Assembly (NCBI GenBank): GCA_000934385.1
Contig: KN880520.1
Location: 27,853 to 91,852, forward strand
Reading direction: 5' to 3'
Length of the DNA stretch: 64,000 nucleotides
Source: Cylindrobasidium torrendii FP15055 ss-10
Taxonomy: Eukaryota; Basidiomycota; Agaricomycetes; Agaricales; Physalacriaceae
In this document: piece by piece, positions 1 through 12,176 of the stretch
How positions within the stretch are numbered: the first letter of the stretch is position 1
Layout of the letters: every line of letters starts with the position of its first letter
Made by a program: the position numbers and the translations under genes
The notes under the pieces: model-generated
What the model saw: the letters and a program-made list of their open reading frames with translations, nothing else
The model's database searches: none
What the model was told of the DNA's origin: nothing

Positions 1-2098
1 GATGTCCCATGGGTCCCGAACCCACTCGTTCAGGATCTTCGGAATGTCGTTGTCATTCTGTATCGTCCTTCCATCCAGGTCCTCACTAGGTTTCTTGCCT
101 GGGTGTGGCAGGAGGTAGTCGTCGAGGACGTCAAGTTCATGAAGCTGCTTTGCCGCTATGAAGGCAACCGCTCGCTTGGCTTCCTTCTTGGAAGAGAGCA
201 TGGGCCCATGGTATGTTAGATGTTCTTCTTCGAGAGGCAGACATCTTGGTAATTGCAAAGTGTACGAGAACCCGCTGGGGGCTGACTCATCTCCGTGAAT
301 GGAAGATCTGTAGACGGGAAGTTGGGGTTTAGCACCGTCTAGGAGTGCGCAGAGCCGGGACAGGAGGGGGATGGCAGTGTCGTCCGTGAGGGTCGCATTC
401 GTGCGTGGTACAACATATCGCTCTCCAGTAACCTGAATCCGGTCAACGTCCATCGCGTTGTCCGTGTCGGCCGTAGGTGCTGTACTCAGCGATTCTCCCT
501 CCATCCCTAAGTGGTAGTGTTGTTTGACCTCGTGTTCAGACGCAGCAATGGTCTGAACCTTTTTGATGTAGTCGTCGTCGCCCTGCTCCGCCATGACCAC
601 GAAGCTTGATTTGTGACTACGGGCTCTGCCGCGAGACTGAATGTAGCCCACCAGATTGTGTATCTTGTCGAAACGGATCACTAGCTCACATGACTGGAAG
701 TCGAGCCCTTCTTCACCGACATTGGTGGCAACAACTACCAAGTATATATCAGCACGCAGAAAGCCATCGACAAAAAAACTTACTCAGGTTGAGAAGCCCC
801 GCCCGGAAATCTGCGATAGTTCTCTTGAGGTTGCGCGTTGACAACTCATCGACGGACTCTGCACTATCGCTTTGGATGGAGCCACACCGTACAACATCCT
901 TGAGACGGTTGAGACGTGGAAGGATTCTGGATAACGTGCTTGCTGTCTGGCGCTGATCCACGAAGACGATGGCCTGGAAGTTTGGCGAGTTGGAAGCGTG
1001 TTGTAGGATGAGATCCGCGAGCTCGTGTACTTTTGGTACCAACCACTCGTCTTGGAGTTCAGTGTCGGCCTCGAAGAAGTGCTTATAGTCCAAGAGCATA
1101 TCAAGGATAAGCTTCAAATTCTCATCATCGCCCAGGTTGCGATTCAAGAGCGCGCTGACTTGGGAAAGCACAGTGCGATACACATATTCAGCAGCGGGGA
1201 ATGGGCCAAGATTCGTCACAGTGTTGTGGTGTCGTCGGACAATGGCGTCCCATTCTATCTCAAAACGAGGGTCGTCGATAGCCGTGTAAGAGGTCAGGTT
1301 TTCAACGATGTCGGAGACGGGGCATGAAGACGGATGCAGCCCAGCAGAGCGATAGAGACGCACGGTCTACAGGTAGTCAGCGGGCTGCTGCCATTTGTCC
1401 TCGCGCATCGTACTTGGGTGGTGGACGAGTTCAACAGCTTTGTGGTTTCCTGCTGGTGGGCCCGTACGCCAATAATCGTTGCGTCCATATTCGATTCTAA
1501 TCCTGCGATAGATTCACGAGGGTTTTTCGCATCCCAGACGGGCGAGGCGGTCATGCCAAATATGCGAGGGCGCTTGGACACGGGCACGGTGTGATAGTCA
1601 GACAGGATTTTGTTGTAGGCATGATTCTTGCGGGCGTGATGGCATTCGTCGAAGATGAGAAGGGAAACCTTGTCCAAGCTCCATATGGAATGTGACAGCA
1701 TATCCCGAAAGGTTTGGTCTACAGTGACGATTAATCACATTACTCGACCAAGAAGAGCACTCACGCGTTAGGACGACTACATCGTGTTGTGCCCATTTGG
1801 CAGCCCATCCTACGCGATCTGTAAAGTCGATGTTATTATTCTGGGGAGGCCGCAGGACGCGAAACGACGTGTGTTTGGCGATAAATTCGGCCTGCTGGTC
1901 GGCAAGAGTTGCTTTCGGGGCGAGGAAGACTATTCTTTTGCGATATGAACTCGGCTGGGTTGCGATCCATTTCATGAGCAAGACGCTGATATATGTTTTG
2001 CCGCTGCCTGTGTCCAACGCCGCGATAACATTGCGATCCCTGGCCTGCAGGAAGATATCCTCTTGATATCGCCGCGGGATCAGCGTGTCCTCCACCAT
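1..2098 (-). CDS. DCL: Dicer-like ribonuclease, N-terminal part (gene runs off the left edge)
   Basis: Encodes the helicase half of a Dicer-like protein, the RNase III enzyme that cuts double-stranded RNA into small RNAs for RNA silencing. Seen in order on the minus strand: a Q-like motif (PRRYQ), Walker A (DTGSGKT), the DECH box (LLIFDECHHA), motif III (MTASP), helicase-C motifs (TNVGEEGLDFQ, then QSRGRARSHKS), and a Dicer-dimerisation (DUF283-like) segment ending at the edge. PAZ-like and RNase III domains would lie beyond position 1 and are not visible. Three short introns restore the frame: 1719-1764, 1367-1413 and 735-783. The chosen start is the first ATG of the open frame (2098), only a few residues before the helicase motif; an upstream exon is possible. 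A plain DECH helicase is unlikely because the DUF283-like part follows helicase C directly. Confidence 0.9.
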
Positions 2099-2457
2099 CG
2101 ACGCGGTCGTGACTGTCAGTGTAAGAGGGCAAGCCAATGCGCTGATTGCCGGCGATCACACGTGGAATCGGGTGGCGCCGCCTCAAATCAATGAACGCAA
2201 ACTACGTTGGGTATGTGAGGTAGAAGTACAGTGGTATTTGTATAGGAATGTGAAGTACAGTTGGGAGCGCTTTTTTGCGGCAACCCTTGGTCATAAGGAA
2301 AGAGTGGGCGTGTAGTAGGAAGGTTATCAAACGTAACCGGGTAGTACTTACTCAGAAAGGTAGGGTAGGTTAGCATGAACGAGAGCATATAAAGCTGTAG
2401 GGTATCATTGTCGCTTTTGGTATGTAGCTTGGCAATGTCTCGGGGCGTCCGACCGCT

Positions 2458-3682
2458 TCACGTTTCCCGCCATAAGGTGTCTGAGCTGTTCTCCTCGTCA
2501 AGCTCGTAGACATTCCGGCGGATGTCGTATAAGACCACGGTCCGTTCATAGTCGTGCACGAATATTGCCTTGGTGACCGAGGGACAGTACATCCGCAACT
2601 CTTTAAACACCGAGGCAAACGCCGCGAGCGTATGTGGTATGGGATTCCAGCCAGAGACCTCCACTTCGAGGCACTGGAGTCGGCGTAGGCGCATGAGGTA
2701 GCCGTAAAAATGAAGCCGCTACAATCGCAATCGTGAGTGTCACCGAGATAAAGGGTGGAGTTGGGCGGAGCCAGTCCCGAAAACGCACCTCTTGACCATC
2801 GACGGGAAGAGCAAGTGTTCCCAAATACCGTAGCGTTTTGGCGGCCTTGATCGCCTCTGCGAGTACGTTTATGGAAAACGAACCGACGTACGCAGAGTCT
2901 CCGACATCTAGTGCGCGTATGCGGGTTGTCCTCTGAGCTAGGGCCGTCGACAGGGACATGAGCTCTATGCGCCGCTCTCCAAGGTTTGGCTGAGAGAAAC
3001 AGGTCTTGAGGCGTACGACAGGCCTTTCAGCCGCAATCGCTGTTGCTGCTTCGATAAAAGTGCATTCGAGAATGGATAGCCGAGGCATGGCGGTCGACAA
3101 CAGCGGCATAGTCGTCACTGGTGATGTTGTCGACTGAGCTGCGGCGTTCGCAGGCGTGCGATAGTCCACGATGTACAGGTCGTCCAGCTCCCTTTGTGTG
3201 TTGAGGAAAGCAACGAGATGGTCATCCCAGTCAAGATCGCAATGGAAGCTGCGTAGTTGGAAAACACATCCATCGAGGATCCAGGCGGTGGCAGCGGAAG
3301 GTGCTGCCTGGCCAACATATATATTGAGATGCCGTAGTCGTGTAAGATGACGAAGAGCGAAGGAGATGGACGGCCAGTATTGAGAGGGGAGATCTGGCGT
3401 AATCTCTTCATGGCTGGGGTCGGCCTCGGTGTCAGAGTCTTCATCTTGTAGGTCTCCAACATGGATAGTAAATGCGTCGACGAAGACTGCAACACGAGGC
3501 TGTCGTGCAAGCGTGTCGCAGAGGCGCATCGTATCCTCGACGTCGTACATGTAGAGCGTGTTGTAGAGCGCGCGCTCGGCCGCGGTTCGAAAGGCTCTGG
3601 ATACCCGCGAAAGTGCGGCGAGGTCTGCGCGCGATCCGACATGCTTGACGACTTCGCGGTAGGACTCTGCTGAGAGATCCAT
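2458..3682 (-). CDS. F-box-like / LRR-type protein of the agaricomycete class, function unknown
   Basis: Two exons joined across a 70-nt intron (2719-2788; GTGCGT...TGTAG). The N-terminus (YREVVKHVGSRADLAALSRVSRAFRTAA region) looks like a degenerate F-box helix set, followed by leucine-rich segments with regularly spaced RLRHLNI- and RLSILEC-type strands, as in basidiomycete F-box/LRR substrate adaptors. The ATG at 3682 is used because the open frame upstream reads through promoter-like sequence. The last exon ends at TGA 2458. By family knowledge such proteins would recruit substrates to SCF ubiquitin ligases; no substrate can be inferred. It is not closely similar to the tandem F-box genes at 24-31 kb. 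Confidence 0.65.
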
Positions 3683-5937
3683 GCCTGGGTGTGAATGGGT
3701 GAGTCTGATGGACGCGTGAAGAAAAGTGGAGCTCACAAACCCTCCCGGAGGGGAGCTGGACAAGGCGTAGCGAGGCTTCAAAGGTATATCAGGTCCGAGT
3801 GGTAGATAGATATACAAAGAAGGCCCGAGGCCCGAGGAAGTGTGCAAAATTCACTGAGGCGTAACAACGAACACCTTCTGCTCAGTGTCAAACCCTGGAC
3901 GACGGTCGACCAAGGCACCGATAGGCAATGTTGCCGTAGTGTGCTTCTTTCCCAACGAAGGTAAATTAAGAGAAAATGAAGGAGGAGGTGTGGGGAAAGA
4001 AAGAGAAAGTCGCGTCGCTTACTCACGGACGCGTCTTTTGAACTAACGGTGGGTCGTATACATCATCACCGGGGCCCGGAGACACCTCGGGAGTCAGTGG
4101 GGACCAGTTCAAAGATCTTAACGGAGCACCAAGCTTTGCCCCCTGGTTAGGCAACTCAAATATTATAATTCAGTTCACAATTGCTGGAATATTCGTGGGC
4201 GCTGGCCATTCAACCCGCATGCTGGCTGCGCGGGTCGGCCGGGCCTTTGAGGGTTGTCAGGGTCCTGGGCACATAGATCCTAGGTGAGAAATTACCAGTC
4301 ACGGTCTTTCGAAACTGCCTCCCGTTGGCTTGTGGCGAACACGAAAGGCAGTGGCACGCTCCGGCGCAAGCCGCGCCACGCGAGAACGGTGCCTGGCCAT
4401 TTAAACCGTGAGTATACGTCATCACCCGGGTCCTCGTCCGAGCACCGAGGTGACGGTCCAGGCGCTGAACCCGCCGCATCGAAATACGCCCGTAAGAATC
4501 TTGAAAGAACTGAGAATACAAAAGCGGATCGTGCTCTCGTCGAGTCCGAAATCTGCACGGCGGTGTGCCTTTTTTCAACGTTCACATGAGCAAAATAGTC
4601 GATATACTAACTGATTGGACTCGAGAGGTGCGATGACCGAGCCGGCAACATCTAAGTATCGCCTGCTCACACGGGCTCCCATCCAGATTCCTCGTATCCG
4701 ATGTGATCTCCAGCGTCCTGTTTGGACCTCCCGTGTCCTGGCTCCCCGGGTCAGTCAGACAAACTTGATTACATAGTTGCATCCAACTTGAAAGCATTAG
4801 AGCATCTGTGGGCGCTGTGTGAGTTTCTTACGCGGGCTCCAAGTCAAAAAAAATTACACGTAGAAAAACATTGTACCTCTCGATCCTCGACGACGTTAAA
4901 AGAGGTGCTTAAGCCCATACATTGGGAGAAGGAAGCCGGGTTTTGTATCGACGGTGCTGCTTATTCCACTTGCTGGAGTAGGCATAACTGTCCCCATCAC
5001 ATTCAACGGTGTAACTTTGAAGTTACCTGTCATGCATGAGCAGGCTCCTCGCTTACAGAAATTAAGAACCTTTACCTTCACTATCGATTGCGAAGGCACC
5101 GAGACATGTCTATAGATTTGCAGGGAGTGTTACTGTGCAGAGGGTCCCCCACCTCCGAGGTTTCCTCTCGAATGTCCAATGACACCAACATATACATGAT
5201 GAGACGGAGATAAGAAGCACAAAGACCTCCGTGCGACAATGCGTTCGCAAATAGAAATGTTAGTTGAATGTATTGGAAAATCATGTGAGTAAATGGTCCA
5301 GAATTCGCATTTTTCGCTTGGCTCTCGCTGAGGCCCGCTTTGTCCGGGAGTATCTTCGGGGACTTCGCACTCTCCAGGCTGGTTCTCCTCGTCGCCTGGT
5401 TGGTGAGCTTCGTATACGTAACAAAGAACGAGGAGAAGCGAGCAGGATGTAGGAAAATCAGGTAAACACTATCGCTGAAATCAGTTTTGCGTATTTTTCT
5501 GGGGTGGATACAGTATTTAGACGGAGGGAGGAAGCGGCGCGCCTTAGGCCAACAGGTAATTGCCGCTCAGCCGTAGCTGCGCATCTCTGCATACATCCAC
5601 CCCTACCCGTCCGTACGTGCACCTGTCATTAATTACAAAGGGATATGGATGTGTGCCGGATACCTGTACTGCCAGTACTGGTAGCCTCGGTCATCGGTGC
5701 CACCCGATCACGTCTTCAAGTTCATGCTTATGTAAGGTGCATGTGCAAAAGGGGATTCAGCTTGTGTTCCTCAGCTACTGAGCCGTCCAATGCGACGAAA
5801 TGAGACTTTCCGTGCATTATTTTGAGATTTTACAGCCGACTATAAGACTGTTTAGTAGCACATGTCGACGATTCACTGTTGAATGCATGAACCTGAGAAA
5901 TGGTATTGAGAAGTGTATACGAGGGTGTATTTCAGTA
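3683..5937. other. Gene-poor interval without supported genes
   Basis: Only short overlapping frames occur here and none shows a family motif or can be extended by plausible splicing. Two stretches near 4051-4085 and 4411-4450 resemble each other (GTATACRTCATCACC followed by GC-rich sequence ending CACCKMGG), as do CTGGCCATT segments near 4202 and 4394. This suggests an old, diverged repeat or transposon remnant. No open transposase frame was seen. Confidence 0.5.
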
Positions 5938-6592
5938 TCAAAAAGAGACTTTTGATTTTGGCGGAGGGTCTCCTGATAACGTCCTGCCATAATGCCATAT
6001 CATACCGACGCTGTTTCCTATACCAGCGCCACCCAAAATCACTGAAATATGCGTGAGCCAAGGAGCATTTTACGGTACGAGCGCAGACATACAGTTTCCA
6101 GTGAATGCACGTCTCCAGAAAAATGCCGGAAGGAGAACAGCAAAGAGGACCGAGCCTATTACACCATGATCTTCTGCGCGTATACGGCTGGTCTGAAAGG
6201 CTCGTTAGTATGCTTCGCTACTCTTGAGTGAATAAATTACGTCGTAAGCAACCCGAATGCGCTGTTTACGGAGTTGTTCATCGCTCGAGAAGTTGTAGCG
6301 CGCGTAGCCAAATGCGCCACCCGCCACAATACCTTGTGATGTTTAGACGAAAATTGATGTTTCAAAGAGAAAGGAACGGACCTCCAACTCCTCCAATCCA
6401 AGTGGCACGCAGTAGCCGGTTAAAAGAGAAGCTTTTCCGACCATAACGCGAGAGGGTAAATGCGAGGTAGGCAGGCGGGGTAATCACCGAGAAGAGTTGG
6501 TAGCCTGCGGTCATGGACTGGCGAACAAGATACTCGGTGTCCACTGCCCGAGTGGACGCGGCAATTTCTCCTTGTTCTTCTGCAACGCTCAT
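5938..6592 (-). CDS. Small conserved basidiomycete membrane protein (four exons)
   Basis: A gene split so finely that only its first exon stands out as an open frame. Following splice sites gives one protein of about 170 residues. The first exon begins at ATG 6592 (MSVAEEQ) and contains a hydrophobic segment near YQLFSVITPPAYLAFTL. After a GTCCGT...AAG intron comes GIVAGGAFGYARYNFSS. After a GTAATT...CAG intron with a CTAAC branch site comes SRIRAEDHGVIGSVLFAVLL. After GTATGT...CAG comes LILGGAGIGNSVGMIWHYG and a basic tail ending at TGA 5938. Four glycine-rich hydrophobic segments suggest a small multi-pass membrane protein, perhaps of an organelle. I recall similar unnamed proteins in basidiomycetes but no function. 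It is divergent from the 6748 gene with 155 bp between start codons. Confidence 0.7.
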
Positions 6593-6747
6593 TGTCTTCC
6601 GGCTGACTTGGAGGTGACAGTGCACGAGCAACAGGCGCGATCAGAGTGACGTCGGAGCTCTTGCCGCTGACATAAGCCCACTTTTTACCCTTTTACCACC
6701 ACCGCTCAATAACTCGTCGCCCGCACCCGCACTCGCCGTTGCCCGCG

Positions 6748-9417
6748 ATGACGACCGCAGTCGCCATGTCCGACTCACCATTTGATATGCAGATGTACGA
6801 CGAAAGCTACGATATGGAGATGGACGCCGGCCTAGACACCAATTGGTCACACGAAATGGAGACAGACGACCTCTACAACGACAATGACATGGACCAAGAC
6901 GGCGCCGTCCAGGAATACGAGATGTCGGATGTCGGAACAGTGGCCGACTACCCAGGCGACACCGTCGATATGGTGGAAGACGCCCCGCCCATCGCCGTCC
7001 AGGCCTTTGAATTCACTCCAGTGGAACCCACCTCCGCCCATCACGACCCTTTCATACAAGCGGAGCCCCCGAATGCGTTTATACCCTCCCTGCCCATGAC
7101 ACCGGCGCAGCCGATCTTAGATGTCGAGCCTCAGACAGAAATGGTCCACGTCGAGCCGGCGCAAGCAGAGGCGCATTCGGAATATCCCGCCGAGTCGCTC
7201 AACGACGATCCTCAGTCTGAGACAGCCATCGACGCGCCCCAGTACGCGTCGGAGTCAGTCGCAGAGGCACCGCTCACCGAGTCAGAGGATCCGAGGCAGG
7301 CTGATGCCAGTGACATGTCTACGGAGGCACAACAGTCGCAGGCGGACCTTACCACCGACGCTCAGGAAACAGAGAATTATGAAGGCCAGTCACACGTTGA
7401 GGGCGTCGATTTTCCAGCCGAGACCACTGATGGTCAAGAAGCTACCTATGTTGAAGACCCTGTTCCGCTTGGTGTTCTGCTGTCGCTTCCCGGAGGCAAC
7501 CTTTGTTTATTCAGCCAGCCAAATATTGCATCCTCCTCGTCTGCAGATGCCAGTGAATTGCCCGTTTTGTTCCAAGATCGGCCGACGCTGTTCCGGGACG
7601 GTTTGCACCATGTTTTCCGTGCTCTACGCGAGGAAGCAGCCGTCGCCGAACGTATCGACCTCTCTGCGCCAGCTCAGCTCATTCTGGATGCCCAAGAACT
7701 TCAGCTTACTATTCCAGAGGTATGTTGCCTGTATCATACCGGATACATGCGTACTCACCTATTGCCCTAGGTCCACGAGCACGCCAGCGCAGTTACTATC
7801 GATGAACTGACCATGATGCATGATACTTTGTTTAAGAGCGGTTCACTTCGGCTGACATTGAGAACGGAACCCAACTTCATCTGGCGGTTTTCGTATCTTC
7901 AAGAGCAAGTGCGCTTGCGCGCCGAGGGTCATATTGGTCCCGGTATGGTTGTTCATTTTCCGTGTTGAGCACAGACTAATTCTTTTATTAGCTGAGGATA
8001 CCACTGAGCAACAAGCGGCGGCGGAAGATCCCTCCTCCGAAGAGTACGCTGCACAAGCCGAAAATGTTGAAGAGGCTCAGGCTCTCGAGGCCGAGGAAGA
8101 TCAGGCTAACCGTTCACACGACTACCCGCCCGATGCACACTCAGGTTATGACATGCATGCATCAGACGCGCCTGCAGATGTAGACCATACACAAGAAACC
8201 GAGACCACGGCGGCATCGGGCGACGTCAATTCCATTGGCACTGACGAGACACCAGTAGAAAACCCTGCCGATACCATGCACGACGAATCTGAGCACCCAC
8301 AACCGATCCAGCCCTTTGCAGAAGTGGACAAGACGGAAGCAGCATCGACCGTTCTCGAACAAACTCAGGCATCCCTCGATGCCGAAGCCGAAGAGCTTGC
8401 CGCCAGCGATGAGACAGCTCTGCTGCAGAGGAGCGCATCAGAGCCTGCTCTTCCACCAGTCCCGCCATCAGCAGAGGCTCTCGAAGTATCACATACTGCT
8501 GAAGAACTACCTCCCTTACCCGACGATGAGGACGATTACGATGAAGAAGATTACTGTTGGTTTCTCGACAATGGCGCTGGTGAACCTGCTGACGGATTTT
8601 CAGCTGTCGCTGAATTGACATTGAATGAGAATGATAAGACAGATATTGGTACGTCGTTCAATTCAAACCTTTTGTCCTTTACTCATTGCACTGTAGATGC
8701 TTCTGAGCACGTCGCACCGGATGGGGGCGTGGCTACAGAAACAGACTCTAGACCCGAGGGCGATACCGCAGCGCAAGAAGGTGAGGCCATCTAATGTTCC
8801 CTTTACCGAATTTGTGCTCATGTCTCTGCAGAGCAAAGCAATGACGTTGCTTCACCGGACGACACGCCAGAAGAAGTGTACGAGGATGACTACGAGGAGC
8901 TCTACGAAGAAGACACTGGCGCTTGGAACGAAGAAACCGGCGAGTATGATGCAGAATCGTATCAATATGTCGAGGGCGAGCCCGAAAACGTTGACGACTT
9001 TGAGACTGCCGCCGATCATGCGCCTGAAGACCAATACGAGCCTGTGGATGCCTTCGATGCTGTGGCCGCTCCAGAGGAGGATGCCTCTGCCGATGTCGTC
9101 GAGGAAGTCCCTGCAGGTGCAGACCTGCCAGACGCCGAAGGGCTAGAGCAATGGGCAGACGACTATGGCGAGAGCACGATCTCCGATGGAGACTCGGAGG
9201 TTGCGAGCCCGGTGCGGCTGGCGACAAAGCGAAGCCGAGAAGAGGTCGAGCTGGAGGATGACTATCCTGCCGATTTGGCCTTATATGGTTCCCGACCTGT
9301 GTCGCCTGGTACGTTCACTTTTGAATGGCTAGGACATGAGCTGAAGGTTCAGCAGGAAACAAACGCGCGCGGGTCGAGGTCGAGCCCCAGACTGTGGATG
9401 TGGCCGACGCCGAGTGA
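6748..9417 (+). CDS. Large acidic, mostly disordered protein with a DUF2420-like domain
   Basis: Six exons; introns 7720-7770, 7943-7991, 8649-8696, 8781-8831 and 9309-9352 all have GT/AG ends and keep the frame. The product is about 800 residues, very rich in Asp, Glu, Ala, Gln and Thr. One folded-looking block lies around residues 245-380 (VPLGVLLSLPGGNLCLF ... FRDGLHHVFRALRE ... LILDAQELQLTIPE ... SGSLRLTLRTEPNFIWRF). It resembles my recollection of the fungal DUF2420 family, whose function is unknown. The last exon gives a short basic tract (NKRARVE) that could be a nuclear localisation signal. The start is the first ATG (6748). No enzymatic motif is visible. A chromatin or nuclear scaffold role would be guesswork. 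Confidence 0.75.
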
Positions 9418-10156
9418 TGGGTGGTGATTTCCCCATCGCTCGACGTGGGTCATACTCACGGCTCGACAACCACTCTGACGTAGAGAAAAAAAGAAAGGCA
9501 TAAGTGCATTTCCTTCTACATGCTTTTTTTGACGTCTAGCTTCTTTGATTTGATTATTCTGTAACCGTACTTGCTTGATGCTACTGACCTTTCAGCGTTT
9601 GGAATGGGGGCGATATACTTTGAACGGTGGAGAAAATTGACAATAATAAACATAAACATTGAGGAGGTGGGACGATATGAACCATGCTTGTATGCTCTTT
9701 GTCGTTTACATGATGTACTTACTGTATTATCTTTCCATCCGTCTGGGTTGGCCTGACCAATGTCAGTTCGCTCGATGCTGGATGTCGTTGGTATACCCAG
9801 TGCTGTAGAATGGGTGTGCGCGACAACAAATGTTCACAGTGCAGACATGGTGCGAACGCGGGCTTTGCTGTATAGTCGGCGTTCAGATACAAAAACAGTC
9901 ACTCTGAGGTGGTGGCCAGCGACTGAACACAGTGCCATCTAGTGAGATCTTGGTACAACGCTCTCGCTCCGCGTTAGCTTCAGGAATGACAATACTAGTC
10001 TCGAGGCCATTGCAGCACACGAGGAAGCGGGCCGAAATTGGGAACCAAAGTGACATCGCATTCATGAGGAGTCATGTAAAGAAACAAAGGTAATTGCAAA
10101 GACACTGATAAATAAAAGTTAAAATACCCGACTACTACATCCGGACAATGTGCCGT
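9418..10156. other. Intergenic, 3' regions of convergent genes
   Basis: Between two convergent genes. Only short frames without motifs are seen, and T-rich sequence after 9520 fits a 3' processing region. Nothing else recognised. Confidence 0.5.
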
Positions 10157-11172
10157 TTACCGGGAAGCAAAAGTAAGTCGAGAACCATTTTCTTCACTGT
10201 CCTTGGCAAGGACACCGCTCCATCCCCAGTTGATCTCGCCGCCATCGCCGTTGCGCTTGAATGTGCCAGAGCTAGCAACATACACCTGGGAATTCTTGTC
10301 AGAGTATATTCGCTACAGTAGGGGAAGCAGAACACACCTCGTAGCCAATGGTTCCGCCAATCTGGATGTCGACCTCAAAGTGCTCGTGGTACCAGTCAAC
10401 GCCCTGGACACCGTCCCAGTGCGCCTCATGCTTGGTGTGGCAGACGACGACGTTCTTGTTGTACTCCGCTGCGAGGCCGTCACGGACGTTCTTGACGGTA
10501 TTCGCGCGCGCGGTGTTATCGGCAGACTGGCCACCAAGGATGGCGTTGACGAGCTCGGCGATGCTGCCAGCGATGTCGGCCTTCTGGCGGGGCTCGACTA
10601 CGGCAACTTCATCGCGCCTGTCTCTGGGTGGGTTGAAGTCGCCATCGTCGAAGCAGCTGGGATATTGTTAAATGTGGCCCTCATTGAATGTGGAAGGGAA
10701 ACTCACTCTCCGCAGCCATCGTTTCCGCCGATGCAGACACCAGAGCCATCGCTCAACGTCGTGAGGCCGTTGACCTTGCCCTTAGAGACGGAAGCGCAGC
10801 CAAGGAGCGCCTGGACGGCCTCCTTGACAGCGCCAGACTCTGCGTTGCTGTTGGTGATATAAACAGAGCCTGAAAAAGGTTGTCAGCCTGCGATGAACAG
10901 CTGCGATAACTAGGCAACTTACAGCCCTTGACTGAAGCGACGTTCCATGCATCGCCCGTGGCATGGTAGGTGCAGTGGTTCTCCATGGGGAGGTTCTGCT
11001 GCCAGTTGTCGAGGAGAGACTGGCAAGCGGAGAGCGTCGCGTCTTGGGTGGTACCACAAGAAACCGGATTGGACCAGTCGCGCATCGCAAGGAGGCCTGC
11101 AATGGAGGCATCGGGGGAGGCAGCCTGGACGGCGAGAGTGGCCGCGGAAAGTAGGAAGAAAGCGGCGAACAT
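10157..11172 (-). CDS. Secreted cysteine-rich protein with an extra C-terminal domain
   Basis: Four exons; each splice joins cleanly, for example Cys completed across the first intron and CGDCFDDGD across the second. The N-terminus (MFAAFFLLSAATLAVQA) is a signal peptide. Module 1, about residues 35-145, has spaced cysteines in SCGTTQDATLSACQSLLDNW, ENHCTYHATG, ALLGC and GVCIGGNDGCGDCF. It matches the whole mature protein of the neighbour at 12177. Module 2, about 120 residues, follows a basic linker (DRRDEV). It contains ADIAGSIAELVNAILGG, VVVCHTKHEAHW and, near the end, FKRNGDGGEINWGW. This resembles DUF7888-type fungal secreted domains, a match made from memory and modest. Translation stops at TAA 10157. 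The likely location is extracellular; an effector, toxin-like or matrix role is possible but unproven. Confidence 0.8.
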
Positions 11173-11280
11173 GGTGTCGAAAAGTATAAGAGGTGGTGAA
11201 GAAGTTGAAAAGTAAGAGGCGGCAGCGAAGAAGAGAAGTGAAAAGTGCTGAGTGCTGGGGAATGCTGAGGAAACTTGGTT

Positions 11281-11290
11281 GGCTTTTATA
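11281..11290 (-). promoter_or_regulatory. TATA box for the secreted protein gene at 10157-11172
   Basis: On the minus strand this reads TATAAAAGCC, about 110 bp upstream of the ATG at 11172. A clear TATA element is typical of strongly regulated fungal secreted-protein genes. Confidence 0.6.
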
Positions 11291-12036
11291 GCTTCTAGTC
11301 CATCTTCATGAGGCACGCCCTGAGCGGAAGAAAGCAAAATAGTGCCAGGTTTCAGCGAGTCTCAATCATGGTGGCTACGATGCTACTGGACTTGGTCTAA
11401 TCTTTCAGCCTATGGTCGTCCTCGTCGCAAACATGAAGCGTCTCTGTCTGCACAGGATTCAACATGACCTTGGACTTTTAGATTGGATTGGTTATGTGTC
11501 GCTGACCAATGCCTCCGCGCCGTGTGAGCCGGTGAACAGGCACAACACAATTTGGAAAAACATACACTTAATTAAGACTTACTCAGTACTACTCTCCGTC
11601 TTTGTCTTCGTCCGCGGTCCAAGGCCAGTTCGCGAGCGCCGCTACGAGGGTTGTGGATGCCCAGCAGCGCAGGCGGTTGGAACTTGGGTTGGCAGTTCGA
11701 CTCAGGCCCAAGTTTGCATAGCCCCATCAAATTTAAGCGTTTCGTACGCCACTTTCAAACAACAACCGAGAACTCGCACCTGCCCAGTCTGCGCCTCATT
11801 TTGATGTGCCACTGAGGCGCTAAGACAGTGAAGCAGGGCCAGAGGAAGCGATGTGCGCGGCATCCATGTGAATCCGCCAAATTGACGGTCTCGGAGGTGC
11901 ATCTCTATGGCCACTATGCAACTTGGAACTTCCGAACTCATCGCCTTGGATGTTTCTGGGAAGGATCCTCTTGTCTCTCGGTATGAAAGATAAGCCATAT
12001 GACATCCTCCGGAAGATCCCATCAGATACCAGAGGC

Positions 12037-12043
12037 TATAAAA
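12037..12043 (+). promoter_or_regulatory. TATA box for the small secreted protein gene at 12177
   Basis: TATAAAA lies about 134 bp upstream of the ATG at 12177, followed by pyrimidine-rich leader sequence (CTTTTCCCC, TTCTTCTC). The divergent paralogue also has a TATA box. Confidence 0.6.
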
Positions 12044-12176
12044 CCTGACGCAAAAAGGCCGTTTTTCTGCAGCAATCTTTTCCCCTTCAACTTCATCAGC
12101 CCACCCATTTTCACCCCCAACTTCGAAGCCTTTTCTTCTCTTCGCCTTCGAAGCTTCTCATTTTACATTCAAAAAC

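Noticed and set aside
4284..4614. Overlapping frames of about 100 codons on both strands
   Set aside because: Mirror-image open frames in GC-rich sequence with no motif; probably chance or repeat remnant.
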